Assembly (NCBI GenBank): GCA_033980235.1
Contig: CM067059.1
Location: 9,431,809-9,495,808, forward strand
Length of the DNA stretch: 64,000 nt
Source of the DNA: Diadema setosum
Taxonomy: Eukaryota > Echinodermata > Echinoidea > Diadematoida > Diadematidae
Direction of reading: 5' to 3'
In this document: in pieces, positions 25,101-35,908 of the stretch
Numbering within the stretch: position 1 is the stretch's first letter
How the letters are laid out: every line of letters begins with the position of its first letter
Made by a program: the position numbers and the translations under genes
Notes under the pieces: model-generated
What the model saw: only the letters and a program-made list of their open reading frames with translations
Databases searched by the model: none
What the model was told of the DNA's origin: nothing

Positions 25101-28100
25101 CCATCAAATAAACATAGAAATTATGTACTATGTAATCTTAAGCAGAACACAGTTGTAATAATTGCGAAAACGTAATATGCATGTGAAGATGAGTAAAAAA
25201 AAAATTAATGAAGAAAATATAATTGTATTTTTTGTATATACATAATGCATAGTAAATATTAGATAAGAATAGAAACGGAAATGGAGCATCCCACTAAAAA
25301 GCAAACTTGTACGATATAGGACCCTTAGAAAATGCACAAGAAAACGAATAATGAACAATGAAGTATGGAAAAAAAGTCCAGAGTGACATTAGGCCTCCCC
25401 GCGTTAGAGGTCCTCAAGTACCCACCCCTGCATTCACTTTTCACTATTATTTCTGCAGCGTTCGTGCACTGGGTTCGGGGAGTGACTTTGCCCCTTTCAT
25501 GTACCGCATTGGTGTTCCAGCTACCGACGTCTCCTATTACTACAATGTTGTGGTATGTTCATAGTATGACTCTAATCTGGAACATTATTATTCTCTTGAA
25601 AAACTAAAGAAAATTATTTAACATGAACAGGCAGTTTAATTTCAAATCCACCAAAACAAAACAAAACAAAACAAAACAAAACAAAACAAAACCTCGTCTC
25701 CAACGGATTTGAGTTTCACTGAACGGAATGCGTCAGAATGTGACTGTTGCAAAATAGACGGCTCAATGAAGTAAAGATTACAGTAATATTAACCAACTTT
25801 GTAAATTCAAAAGTAGCCAAATCAGAGAATGGCATCTCTTGAGAGCATGGTACCAAGATCCGTATTTGGCTTTATTGGTTTCATTGTTAAATAGAATTAA
25901 CATGACAAAAGTTTTAAAGGTCACGAGAGGTTAAAGTGCTAAAGGGACGAAACCATGAGATTATTACCTTTGCGCTTGCATTTCTGTTTCAGACTATGCA
26001 ACTTTCCTCGTACCCCGTCTATCACTCTGTATACGAGACGTTTTATCTCATGAAGACGTTCATCGACTGGAACTTTTGGCACCACCGGGCCATTGCCAGG
26101 GTGATGTTAGAATTCTCGCGAGATCTCGCTGACTCCGTTGTGCTGCCGTTCGGCTGTCTCGACTATGCAGAGAAACTGACGTCGTCGATCGATAATTTGT
26201 ACAGGGAATATGGAGAAAAGATGGGAGCAAGAAACATAACATTTGGTACGAACAGGAGGTGACGTTACCGTTCTCTAAACAATCCGAATAGAGGAGACGT
26301 TAAGATAAATAATGCTGTCTCTCCTATAAGCAATCAACTTGTAAGGCATTTAAGAAGTAAATCAATCTCAACTTTCACCTCATCGCTACCCTTTGACTGT
26401 CATCACCCCCCGCCCTCCCCATTTACACTCAATCTCCCCATCTCCCTTTCCTCTTTCAATCTCTTCCTGCTTTGGTTCTCTTCCGCCATTACAATGATTA
26501 TCTCTTTTAAGGACTTAGTACTCGCGGAACCGAAAAACTCTCTTTTTTATTTTTCATCACCATACAAACGTTCAAACAATACAAAGAAGTTAAGCAGTTT
26601 TCAGAAAGAATAAGTCTTGATTTCGAGTGCTCATTATTTCTTAGAATTCGACTAAAGCTATATAATTTTTGTCCCTACACAATGCCATTACATTTGACGT
26701 TACAAAGTGGATTGTCTCTATTTCCATTAAAGAAGAGTGAAACCCCACAATACATTTTGATTGAGTGAATAGAGAAATATTAGTAGAATACGTCATTGAA
26801 AGTTTGAGGATAACCGGACAATCCGTTCAGAAGTTGTGGACTTTTGAAGTTTTGGTGATGAGACCGCTGGATAAGAGGATTACTACGGATCATGACATCA
26901 CATATGCACTATCATATAAAGAAAATATGAAGAAAACTCAACAGTTTTTTTTTTCGCTTTTCTAGCATGATGAAAGAGTACTAGGCTTACCTATTTCAGG
27001 AAGCAGGGGGAATGATATTACCCTGCCCTTGACAAATTGCAATAACAAGTCCAGGATGTGTATTTTTCATATGAAGTGATATTTTGTGGAATTTTCTTTT
27101 TAAAAATGGTATAATAGTACCTATAAAATGTTAAACGAACAGTTCAAAGAAACAAAAGGACATTGATTTTGTTGAGAACCCACATTCAGACGCGGACACG
27201 GCAAACCTGCATAATTAGTTGAGACGATACAAAAAAAAAAGTACGCACACACATAAAGTGAAAACAACGATGCCCTTCCAAAGCATTTCAAACGGTGTCT
27301 GCATTGTAATGATGTAGAGACTTCAAAATCTTTGTCTTGTGTCTTTTTTCTTTCTTTTGGCTCCCACAGATTACGTGTATTCATCCCTGTCCAATTTTAC
27401 GGCTTCGGCAGAAGAGTTTGAAAACAGTCTCGAGGAGCTTGATCTCAGCGAGTAAGCACTTTGAGATTTCCCATAATAATCAGAACTGAATTAAGCAACA
27501 ATAGGTGATTATTGTCATGAGGAATCATTAATGAAATCAAAGGCATAATTTACCATTTGCAGATGAAACAAAGACCAAGCATTAGTGCTTTAAAATAGTT
27601 CTAGAATATGAGTTTGGGATAGAAACAACCACTGTTGAAATTCGAATATGTATAATCGATGTTTAGGTATTGTTAAAGACACAAAATATGGACAATAGTT
27701 ATAACAAAAATTTTTCCAGACTAAACCGTCTACAGTTATGGTTTATTGAGAAAAATACTGATATCTCCTTATATTTTAGGCTTTATTGCGAAGATTTTAT
27801 ATGGTAGGATGTTTTGTGATGCAACAGACCTACACATATGCATCAAATGTGGTATCTTGAACATTTTTTTTTTTAAAAATCACTGCTCCCAAAGGTTAAC
27901 AGGACCTTTAAGTCATCCAGATTACTAGCTGTCAAAGTTGCTATAATGTAACTGACTGTTGGCCTCACGATTAATTAAAACATAGCTTAAATTTTCTAGG
28001 TCGATCAAAGTGATATTTAAGTGTTGTTAGTATTCTTCAAGAATCTTTTTTTAAAGAATTGTCATATCGAATTAAAGTTAATTTCCCAGCAGCAAATTTC

Positions 28101-29946
28101 TACATTATTTCTTAAACTTCAATATTTTTTCTGCCTTTCTCAAGCAAAGAAACATGCCTGAAATTATATTCTTGTGTTTACACATAGCTAAACTTTGGTT
28201 AATGCTAGAGGAAGGTTGTGCAGTATGCCAAGAGAGTTGCGATCACTTGATCGTCGGTATATAAAATGCACTATATACCATAAGACTGTATTCTTAGCAG
28301 TCAGGTGACTTCAAAGTCACGTGCACAATTTTTTTGAATTCATTTCACTGTATGGAACCCAAAATTTTGAATTTATTTCACCAAAATTTTCCACTTTCAG
28401 CTCTTTCTGCATTAAATTCATGAAAACATGACACTAGGGTTATTCGTAGCTACAAAAAAATATATATATTGTATATCTTACAATAATGTGACTATTTTCT
28501 GCATAGTAAAGCCTGAAAATAGGGTTTTTTAAGCTAAAAAAAAATTGAATGGAAAGTTTTCTCGAATTATATTTCAATAACGTAATTATTATATTACATT
28601 TACTTAAGATTCAAAGCAGAAAACGTCAGTTGATGGCTTTGATATTTATTGGCTGCAACTGATCGGATTTCATTTAGAAATTCATCATTTATTTGAGGTG
28701 CTCTTTGACATGATCAAGATGTTTGAGACAATTTTTGATAAAATCACTTCACAAGTTTTATTGAGTCAGAATTATAATGCGGGACCGCACTAAAATGACC
28801 ATGCTGGAATGAACGATCGATCATTATGGTGAGGTAAAATCAGAGTGATTTTCATTTTGCGACAGTGCCAGTGCTGTAAGACGGGTCAACGACCAAATGA
28901 TTCAACTCGAGCGAGCTTTCATCGATCCTGCTGGGCTCCCTAACAGAAAATGGCTTAGGTGAGTGTTTTATATATCTATGTTATGGAACGCTAAACCTGT
29001 CTTCCTATGCTCAACTCAATTCCTGCAGTCATCTCGTTATTTCATCATAAGGTTTTCTGCGTGTGTATTGCGATCTTGACCTTCGTTATCCGCCCCCAAA
29101 AGAAAATAAATTTATTTTTCTATGATGTATTTGATTATCTTCGGTTTTATAGAAAGGTCTGTGCAGTAAAACGCCACGAGACTTGTTATTTATGAAACAA
29201 TTTACGAAACTAATAATATAAAGTTTCCTTCTTGCGAGAAAAAAAAAGATGTCATTTACTATATGTGCCGTTACAATGCTTATCGTTGCTAATGCCTCTC
29301 CGTTTTAAAATGCGCAGTACAAGGAAACGTGCAAGTACTTCCGGACTTTTAAAGAAGACCAAATAGCGTGGGGATCCACGGAGTGAGCAGGCTTGCTCGA
29401 TTGTACAATATATTCGAGCGAGAATCCCTTTAAAGGGATGGTATAGTTTCAGATGTGATGGGACTTCAGCTTTCTTTTTTTAAGATCATTTTTTGAGATG
29501 AAAGGAGAAACATTTGAGGAGAAACGTTTAATGAAATATGAAAGAACATACGAGGATTTCAAAGTTTGATAAGCAGTTTTTTATGAGAAATAATGAGACG
29601 GTATAAATCATCCTCGTTTCATTTGTTTCTAATACAAAGTATTCTCAATCAGGTGGTTAAATTTTCCATATTGATGTGGCAAAGCGACTTGATGTAGTCC
29701 GCCCTCAATAATGATCACGCACTTCCCTTTTCATGGTCTCGTTCTTTCAGGCACGTCGTGTACGCACCCAGCAGCCTCAATGCATACGCTGGAGACGCTT
29801 TTCCGGCCCTGATCGACGCCATGTACCAAATCGACGACGACCCCGACCAGATTACGAGATGGAAATCCGTGGAGCAGCAGATGGCCATCATCGCTTTCAC
29901 CATCCAATCAGCAGCCAGCACTCTGTCTGACGTCACACAGTTTTGA
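12927..29946 (+). CDS. glutamate carboxypeptidase II-like metallopeptidase (M28B), 17 coding exons
   Basis: Type II membrane zinc exopeptidase of the FOLH1/NAALAD2/NAALADL1 family. Exons: 12927-13162, 14758-14914, 16271-16399, 16959-17087, 17516-17705, 18808-18898, 19746-19835, 20685-20770, 21578-21697, 22142-22224, 22906-23037, 24274-24353, 25459-25552, 25993-26245, 27370-27451, 28866-28958, 29751-29946. All introns are GT-AG and phases agree throughout, giving 746 residues (human GCPII 750). Layout: short tail, membrane anchor 19-41, PA domain, M28 peptidase, C-terminal dimerisation domain. Zinc ligands H378, D388, E426, D454, H550 and catalytic E425 are present. Several N-x-S/T sites fit an extracellular glycoprotein. 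The human arginine patch (463, 534, 536) is F464, D531, S533 here, and Lys699 is A693, so acidic-substrate preference is doubtful. Ortholog choice within the family is open, hence no symbol. Confidence 0.93.
13617..13892 (-). repeat. SINE family B in GCPII-like intron 1
   Basis: The complement reads GGGATAGCCTGGTGGTAGTG (A-box-like), then CAGATTCGATTCCC (B-box-like), then the body CAGCAATTGCGATCTTACAA. About 270 bp match the plus-strand copy at 30470-30742, including an upstream non-tRNA segment (CGGAATTTCAGAACTTGG). Confidence 0.75.
14758..14914 (+). CDS. GCPII-like exon 2
   Basis: Residues 79-131, with [11 protein letters not shown] (family: T-x-x-PHLAGT) and [13 protein letters not shown]. 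Acceptor TTTGCAG, donor GTAAGA. Confidence 0.92.
15838..15895. repeat. SINE family A fragment (probable)
   Basis: CTATCATAACAGCGCTGTTT and an AGAGGTTCCTT segment resemble the distal part of the 740-990 SINE (TTATAACAGCG, then GAGGCTCCCCTT). Lies in GCPII-like intron 2. Confidence 0.35.
16271..16399 (+). CDS. GCPII-like exon 3
   Basis: Residues 132-174, ending [15 protein letters not shown], which matches the family VPPFSAFSPQG segment. Donor GTATAT. Confidence 0.9.
16959..17087 (+). CDS. GCPII-like exon 4: PA domain
   Basis: Residues 175-217, [14 protein letters not shown] to [13 protein letters not shown]214 matches human Arg210, a substrate-carboxylate contact, and is retained. Confidence 0.93.
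17516..17705 (+). CDS. GCPII-like exon 5: PA domain
   Basis: Residues 218-280 with [10 protein letters not shown] and AQRGNVHV; N262 matches human Asn257. Ends [11 protein letters not shown], donor GTACGT, phase 1. Confidence 0.93.
18519..18660. mobile_element. short MITE in GCPII-like intron 6
   Basis: The left end GGGTGCATTTCATGAA and right end TTCATGAAATGACCC are imperfect inverted termini around about 110 bp of non-coding sequence. Confidence 0.5.
18808..18898 (+). CDS. GCPII-like exon 6
   Basis: Residues 281-310; [18 protein letters not shown] matches family IPVHPIGYYDAQKLL. Donor GTAGCA, phase 2. Confidence 0.9.
19746..19835 (+). CDS. GCPII-like exon 7
   Basis: Residues 311-340; [18 protein letters not shown] matches the WRGSLKVPYNVGPGF segment. 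Donor GTGAGT. Confidence 0.92.
   Translation, partial: RDGWGRSAERLARKPRRHLPIRARVCQPR
20685..20770 (+). CDS. GCPII-like exon 8
   Basis: Residues 341-369; [13 protein letters not shown] matches YNVIGTLRGAVEP. Acceptor CTAACAG, donor GTGAGT, phase 1. Confidence 0.93.
21578..21697 (+). CDS. GCPII-like exon 9: first zinc ligands
   Basis: Residues 370-409. [20 protein letters not shown] carries zinc ligands H378 and bridging D388. Donor GTAGGT. Confidence 0.95.
22142..22224 (+). CDS. GCPII-like exon 10: catalytic glutamate
   Basis: Residues 410-437. [19 protein letters not shown] contains general base E425 and zinc ligand E426. Donor GTTAGA. Confidence 0.94.
22906..23037 (+). CDS. GCPII-like exon 11
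   Basis: Residues 438-481. [19 protein letters not shown] holds zinc ligand D454; F464 stands where human GCPII has Arg463. Ends at AAG|GTCTGG; reading on gives a stop at 23124 in non-homologous sequence, so the donor is preferred. Confidence 0.88.
24274..24353 (+). CDS. GCPII-like exon 12
   Basis: Residues 482-507, [20 protein letters not shown], matching the family SLYESWTKK region. Donor GTGAGA directly after CCCTA, phase 2; without splicing the next codon would be a stop. Confidence 0.85.
24427..24497 (+). repeat. tRNA-like sequence (SINE head or tRNA pseudogene)
   Basis: TTAGCTCAGCCAGTAGAGCA is a good A-box region and GGTTTCGAATCCCC a good B-box, at normal tRNA spacing. The acceptor stem does not pair well and I cannot fold a clean anticodon arm, so I do not call a functional tRNA. 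Inside GCPII-like intron 12. Confidence 0.55.
25081..25330 (-). mobile_element. LINE-like 3' end
   Basis: About 250 bp similar to 63100-63345 (AATAAACAT segment, TTGTAATAATT, then the hairpin block near 25285-25325 with ACTTGTACGATAT). The stem here is decayed. Lies in GCPII-like intron 12. Confidence 0.6.
25459..25552 (+). CDS. GCPII-like exon 13: substrate pocket
   Basis: Residues 508-539; [18 protein letters not shown] matches LGSGNDFEVFFQRLGI. D531 and S533 replace the human arginine-patch residues 534 and 536; S516 replaces Asn519. Confidence 0.92.
25653..25692 (+). repeat. (AAAAC)n microsatellite
   Basis: About eight AAAAC units in GCPII-like intron 13. Confidence 0.9.
25993..26245 (+). 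CDS. GCPII-like exon 14: last zinc ligand, dimerisation domain
   Basis: Residues 540-623. [14 protein letters not shown] carries zinc ligand H550. [14 protein letters not shown] matches the C-terminal domain NSIVLPFDCRDYA. Donor GTACGA. Confidence 0.95.
27370..27451 (+). CDS. GCPII-like exon 15
   Basis: Residues 624-650; [19 protein letters not shown] matches [20 protein letters not shown]. Donor GTAAGC, phase 2. Confidence 0.88.
27537..27911. mobile_element. TTAA-ended MITE, family 2 (copy 2, inverted)
   Basis: Complement of the 4429-4785 element over its full length. The left end has changed from TTAAAGG to TCAAAGG; the right end is intact CCTTTAA. In GCPII-like intron 15. Confidence 0.75.
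28866..28958 (+). CDS. GCPII-like exon 16
   Basis: Residues 651-681; [19 protein letters not shown] matches [19 protein letters not shown]. Donor GTGAGT. Confidence 0.94.
29430..29600. mobile_element. TTAA-type MITE end (fragment)
   Basis: Begins TTAAAGGGATGGTATAG, close to the end of the 46938-47331 element (TTAAAGGGATCGTATAG), and continues with GAAATATGAAAGAACAT. No clear right end. In GCPII-like intron 16. Confidence 0.45.
29751..29946 (+). CDS. GCPII-like exon 17 with stop
   Basis: Residues 682-746 then [23 protein letters not shown] matches HVIYAPSSHNKYAGESFPG; A693 replaces human Lys699. Ends with the family's [10 protein letters not shown] helix. Confidence 0.95.
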
Positions 29947-30095
29947 ATGGAATCTTGGTTTATTTCGATACATGATATTGTTTCTGGTGATCACAGTGAA
30001 TATACTCCATTGTACGCAAACATAAAATTATCTGTTATTGAAATATCAATATGGCGATTGTAAAGGCTTAGCCCAGTTTAAACTGATTAAATTCC

Positions 30096-30101
30096 AATAA
30101 A
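30096..30101 (+). terminator. candidate polyadenylation signal of GCPII-like gene
   Basis: AATAAA about 150 bp after the stop codon, in AT-rich sequence. Other AATAAA-like sites follow (near 30995), so the main site is not certain. Confidence 0.5.
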
Positions 30102-30286
30102 TTATAGCACATTAATCGAATTACCATTCTACTCGAAGATTTAAAAAAAATGTTGTAAACTACAAAAATTGCATTGTTATTTGTACCTACTTTCCGTTCA
30201 CACGCGGCAACGTGCATTTATGAAGAACTTAAACGTTAAATGAAAGCAAGAGATTATTAAGCAGAGTGGTGAATTTTGAGCTGTAA

Positions 30287-30432
30287 GTTTTTTTCAGTTT
30301 GTCTCCGCTGCCAAGAAAGCAGTAGATGAAAAGCTCGATAGATGTTAAAAATGTAGATCAGCAGTTGCGATCTTACAAATTTCGTTTGTATAATGGGAGA
30401 TGCATTGAAGAAATCTCATACATAAATCTTCA
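30287..30432 (+). repeat. SINE family B, partial copy
   Basis: Shares CAGTTTGTCTCCGCTGCCAA, AAGCAGTAGATGA and CAGCAGTTGCGATCTTACAA with the full copy next door; the head is missing. Confidence 0.6.
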
Positions 30433-30469
30433 CCCCTCTGCTTTACAATCTCTTGCTTTCTTTTGATAT

Positions 30470-30742
30470 GACTTGTCCGCCTTGGACTTTACGTAACATA
30501 AGAATGTCAGAATTTCAGAGCTTGGGTATTTGTTTCAAGTTCATCGTGTCACAGCCGGCAACCAGGGATAGCCTGGTGGTAGTGTCGCTGCCCAGAAAGC
30601 AGTAGATGACAGGTTCGATTCTCACTGGTTCCTTTCTTTTCCCCCGACATGCTTGTTAAAAATGTAAACAGCAGTTGCGATCTTACACATTTCATTTGTA
30701 CAGATTACAGAAAAAGACAAATTGAAGAAAACTCATATCTCA
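30470..30742 (+). repeat. SINE family B downstream of GCPII-like gene
   Basis: GGGATAGCCTGGTGGTAGTG and CAGGTTCGATTCTC resemble pol III A and B boxes. The body is GCAGTTGCGATCTTACACAT and the end AAAACTCATATCTC. It is an inverted counterpart of 13617-13892. Confidence 0.75.
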
Positions 30743-33700
30743 ATTTGAACGTTGTTACTTTTTGAGCTGTTTCTCCCCTCCCACCCCCCCCCCCCCCTCT
30801 CTCTCCCTCTCCCTCTCTCTCTCTCGCTTGACACATACCAGCTGATGACATGACATTGACGTTGTATTGTATGTAAGTGCGTTAAAGTGAACATAGGAAA
30901 AGAAACTGCGTACAAACGAACCTTTGGCATAACAAACCTCTTTTTCTTTTTCTTTTTATAAATATCGAACCCTAACCAGGAATATTCTCATTCCAATAAA
31001 TAAAATGACCATTTCTACTGGAGACTGTCTGGCAGCATGATTTTTTTTTTTTTAACGTTGAACGGCACTTTTATTAAAGACACCCCCGAAAAGATGTTTA
31101 ATAATCGTCAGTTGTACAAAGAGTCTAATGAGGCGTCACTTTCGCAAAAGATGATATCATGAAGGCCATTCTGCTTTAATTAAAATTCCTTACGTCATTA
31201 CCCTATATGATTATAATTCTCTCTCCGGATTTTAAAAAAAAAAAATCGTTCTGATGTGAATGAGCCTAACAAGTTCACCTCCGTATCGTTTCTTGCATGC
31301 GTATACGATACCGCTTTGTTTGTCCCGTTGCCAAAAAAAAAAGTATATATCGTCAGCTGAGAAGCAGATGGGCGATATCGCTATCTACGATTTGAGCGTA
31401 AATAAACAGGAAATATTCAATTTCATGACATGAAAAGTTCAAAAATCGAAAGTCGGTAGATTTATACACATTATTTTCCAAATATAGAGCAAAATAACGC
31501 CCTTGTGGTTGTCATTATTCTCATTTAGTGAAAATGAAAATGCTCTAAAATTGACACCATAATTTAGAGGAGATCGAGCTTTACAACATGGTACAAATAA
31601 CTCAATTCCCCACCCCCTCCCCCACCCCAACCAACCCCCCCCCCCCCCCCCCCCCAACAAATGCGATAAAGCCCTTTTGGTTCTCAGCTGAAGATGTAAT
31701 ATGTTAGAGAGAGAAAGAGAAAGAGAGGGAGAGAGAGAGGGAAAGAGAGAAAGAGAGAGAGAGGGAGAGAGAGACTGACTCCACGTTCAAGGTGGCCTGG
31801 TGGCCCTGTTATTGGCAAACTAAAATCCAAAATAAGCAAAACATAAATAACGATCATTTTTTTTTTTAAACATAGGGCTTGAAAAGGACTTTGTGGGATC
31901 TTAGTTTTATCGTCAATGTGTGATGTGTTGTTGCCACTTTATGTATGTTGTTTGTTTGTTTGTTTGCTCGTATTTGGTTACATCTTTATGCCTTATTGAA
32001 AATAGGTTGTTTGTGTGTTTTTTAATTATTCCATATTATTACACATTTAAACAAATATACCATAACACATCAACAAATTGTATGGGTGAATTGTCAAATA
32101 CAGCAGTTAAGAAGACAATTAAACATGTGAAATATGAGGAATATACATATCAATTGCTTGTAGTGTGTAGGTCCCCAGCTGCTGATATGAGATAAATTTT
32201 TACTTGATATTTACATTTGAAAAGAATGACAATTTTTTAAGTAAGTTAATGTAGACGGCGAAGAATATAAAAAAGAACAAAGAAAAAGAAAAGAATGTCC
32301 GCACGAGGGGACTGCTTATTACAAGCTCTGGTCGTTAGCTTCCCCTTAATTTTCAACATATTTTTTTGATATCATACATTCACAGCCTTCTAAATTTCTT
32401 TTGTTTATATCAATTTGGGTGTCTGTAAATATGCAAATTGCTTTACTTCTTGCTGTATTCTGTATACTGATATTCTTTGTTGAAAATGAAATAAATGAAG
32501 TGAGTTAATAATATGTACGCATAATCCGTGTTTTAGTTTCACAAGCAAAGGCGAGGTTATCGTCTTTGACTGATGTGTCTCCACAGATTTGACATAAAAG
32601 TGTTTTGATAATTTTAAGCATATTAACGGTGAATGCAACCTGAATTTACACGCAAAATGCAGATTTGTAGTTTACTGGTTTGGTAAATTCTATTCGCGAT
32701 TACAGGATGTGTATTAGCTGAAGGAGGTTACATAGCATTTACGTTCGGAGTATCTGTGTATAGGCCTGATTATTATACAAATTATTATTTGTTTTTATTA
32801 CTTGCTTATATTATTATATTCATCAATCATTGAGATAATCGAGTAAAAGTTAAATTGTAATTACAGCAAATTATTTGGTAAGGATTTGTTCAAGTTTAGG
32901 CCAGCGATATTAAATTTGTCTTGACTCAAAATGAAATAGGAAGGGACAAAACAAGTTTAGGTTCATAATATCAGATTATAGTTCTACTATCAATGAAGGC
33001 CTACAAAAAATACCAGAGAAAATGGATTACTAACTTTGTTAATTTTTTTTTAAGATTTAAAGATTTTAGTCTCCTAGACTGGGCATCAAATGAAAAAAGA
33101 AGTGGAAGATAACACGTTAGACGCATATATATATATACATATGTGTATATATATATACATACACGCACACACTCACGCAAAGATGTGAAAATTCAATATG
33201 TCATATCTCCTTATTCCTTATCCGATTTTTGTCATTTCGTAACGTTATGCAGGGGATTTTTTTTCTCATTCTTTTGGAGCTTGATTATTTATGAGGATTT
33301 CTTCTTTAACGGAGATTCGTACTTCTTGAAAACAGTCATCGTGTTAAAAGGCAAAGACATCCCTGTGTACTAGGTTCAGCTGGTACATTGCTCTTGCTTT
33401 GATATCCATCGCTAGGGGATTTCATATTGAGCACGCTTACATTCATGCTGAATTATTCTGAGGTTGGCATTTTTATGGGCACACCCACTATTTCATAACA
33501 ATTATCACTGCATCACTTTCAAGTAATTATTTTCGAATAATTATAAGTTTATGAATCATAAGTATTTATTCCACTAGTGCAACTTCAACTTCCAGCCCAT
33601 TACTGTCCCCAACTCTTCACTTTTTGCCCGCCTTACAACCCGCATATGTCGTTTCCCTCCTCAATTCTCCTCTTTCTAGGTTTTTCCTCTGAAAAGCAAC

Positions 33701-33834
33701 GATCCGGATAAGGACTACTACACATGGTGTTACCGCAAACCTTTCTCCCCTAATTATAAATATTGTTCCCTTTCTTACAATCCTAAAAAAGCAATGTACT
33801 CACTCTAGATATCCTCGAGTGAGAGTTTAATGTA
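30743..33834. other. intergenic, no gene recognised
   Basis: Contains C-rich and CT-rich tracts at 30780-30828, a C tract at 31627-31655, a GA-rich tract at 31703-31775 and TA microsatellite at 33127-33158. The frames here give only low-complexity translations. Confidence 0.55.
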
Positions 33835-34764
33835 CAGGCCCGTAGCCAGGGGGGGGGGGGGGGGGGGTGCGTCGGGTGCGTACGCACCCCCCCCCCCCCC
33901 CCCCAATTCTGAAAGGTCCACTTTTTCATAATAACTGTTTTTAGCGATTCTCAAGATAACAATCCAAATAAATATAAAGACACATTATATGCTACGTAAA
34001 TGTGGAAGAGTACGTTTAGCAATGTTAAAAATAATTGTACGAAACCCTTTTGTTGTATGAACCATCGGATCGTCCCCATGCACACAAACACAAATGTTAT
34101 GTATCAATTTGTGCGAGCTATTATTATATTGGCACTGCATGCCATGGCCCTTGGCGCGTGTGACCGGTGTTTTTTTTTTTATCCACTGGCCGCCCGAGTA
34201 CGTGCGATTCGTGGATGACATTGAGGTTGACACTTGCATTTTTTCACAGGAACAGAGGTAAGTAGATGAAAATCTAATAGCCTCAAGTTTACATATATGA
34301 TAAAAATTAAAGAAATTTCCTCGAAATTACTATAATCGAAAACCTGAGACATTTTATATCTACGTCTCACAAAGATATAGGACATGTATATATAAGTACA
34401 TGTTGGCATGATAATGCCTGGGGATAGATTATTATGTCAACTATTTTCCATTATGAATGCATGCTCCAATCAAATTGTGAAAAGGTGGTCATGAATTAGC
34501 ATTTCTTACGAACGATCAGGAGAGACAAAACAAAATGAAAGACCTGTCTTACTCCAGTTCTCTTGTAACACTCATTGGGCCATTATGCATGCCTAACGAA
34601 TTATAATAGCTGCTTTTTTTTTAGCCCTTTTGCTAGTACCAATATTCGAGAAAAGATCATCTATCAAGTAACTGTACGATCTCCGTGCATAATCTAATGC
34701 TTTTAAACACACTTGCCTACTCGCCTTCAGCTGGCATTTGCTTACGGTTCCAACAAATTATTAG

Positions 34765-34989
34765 TTATACATTTTCTCATGTTGTGACAGTTCGATTGGT
34801 TCTCATTTTGAAGTGAGCCAAGACCTAAGAACATTCTCACTTATAATTTCCAAAGAGTATTATGCATGCACGCAAACTAAATTTAGTTGTATTTCATTTA
34901 AATGTAATGGGTAAGAGGGTATGAGAGAGAATGCTGAGCTATGAAGTAAAATGGTAAAGTAAAAAGTTTGTCAGATAGTATTACAAAAG
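34765..34989 (+). repeat. direct repeat copy 1
   Basis: About 225 bp from CATGTTGTGACAGTTCGATT to CAGATAGTATTACAAAAG, over 90% identical by eye to 35391-35622. Confidence 0.88.
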
Positions 34990-35390
34990 CCTGAATATTG
35001 CAAGAGCTCCGGAGTAAAAACAGTCAGGGAAAAATCCTATGTATGATAACATTGTGAGATCGTTAGACTGCATTCTGACGCGTCGTTATTTAATTTACAT
35101 TCTTTATTCATATTTTTCATAAAAAACACAGGTAATGAGCCGGATTGGGTTAAAATTCTCACTTACAGCTTTGTAGAAGTCTGAGTCAACAGTATCACAC
35201 AGTACTTCAAGACGTATTAGTACAAACGATTTCTTGAGCCTGCACCGTTTCAGGCTCTGTTCTGGATACGGCGGTAGAAACTCATTCTTTTTTGTTGTTT
35301 ATTTTATCATTATTTACTAATCTCTTTTCTAACTTACAGGTAGCGGATTTCTTTGCAGGCTAAATTCGGAAATGTACTGTTGATTATTAC

Positions 35391-35622
35391 TTATACATTT
35401 TGTCATGTTGTGACAGTTCTATTGGTTCTCATTTTAAAGTGAGCCAAAACCTAAGAACATTCTCACTTATAATTTCCAAAGAGTATTATGCAGGCACGCA
35501 AACTCATTTTAGTTGTATTTCATTTAAATGTAATGGGTAAGAGGGTATGAGAAAGAATGGAAAGTGCTGAGCTATGAAGTAAAATGGTAAAGTAAAAAGT
35601 TTGTCAGATAGTATTACAAAAG
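35391..35622 (+). repeat. direct repeat copy 2
   Basis: Second copy of 34765-34989. The sequence after it (AGAAACTCATTC onward) also duplicates 35276-35360, so the original duplicated block was larger and overlapping. Confidence 0.88.
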
Positions 35623-35661
35623 AAACTCATTCTTTTTTGTTTGTTTATTTTATCATTATTT

Positions 35662-35908
35662 GAAGAGTTTGTTTGGAAAAACCGATAAGTCCATATTTGT
35701 CAAATGGAGATATTTGCAATTAAAGGTCAAGAAAAATGAAGAGAATAATAAGAAAATTTTTGCTTCTTTTGACCATAACTTCAAAAATATACCTTTATAT
35801 GTAGTGACCAATATATCATTTAAAAGGTATTATTTTGTACTTTATGACAGAGACCGTACTTCAAAATCTTCAAAAATGGACTTATCGGTTTTTGCAAACA
35901 AACTCTTC
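35662..35908. mobile_element. 247-bp MITE with identifiable empty site
   Basis: Inverted termini of about 35 bp: GAAGAGTTTGTTTGGAAAAA at the left and the complement ending GCAAACAAACTCTTC at the right, both with CCGATAAGTCCAT. ATTT flanks each side. The duplicated copy of the surrounding sequence at 35300-35335 (CATTATTTACTAAT) lacks the insert and shows a single ATTT, which fixes borders and target duplication. Confidence 0.82.
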
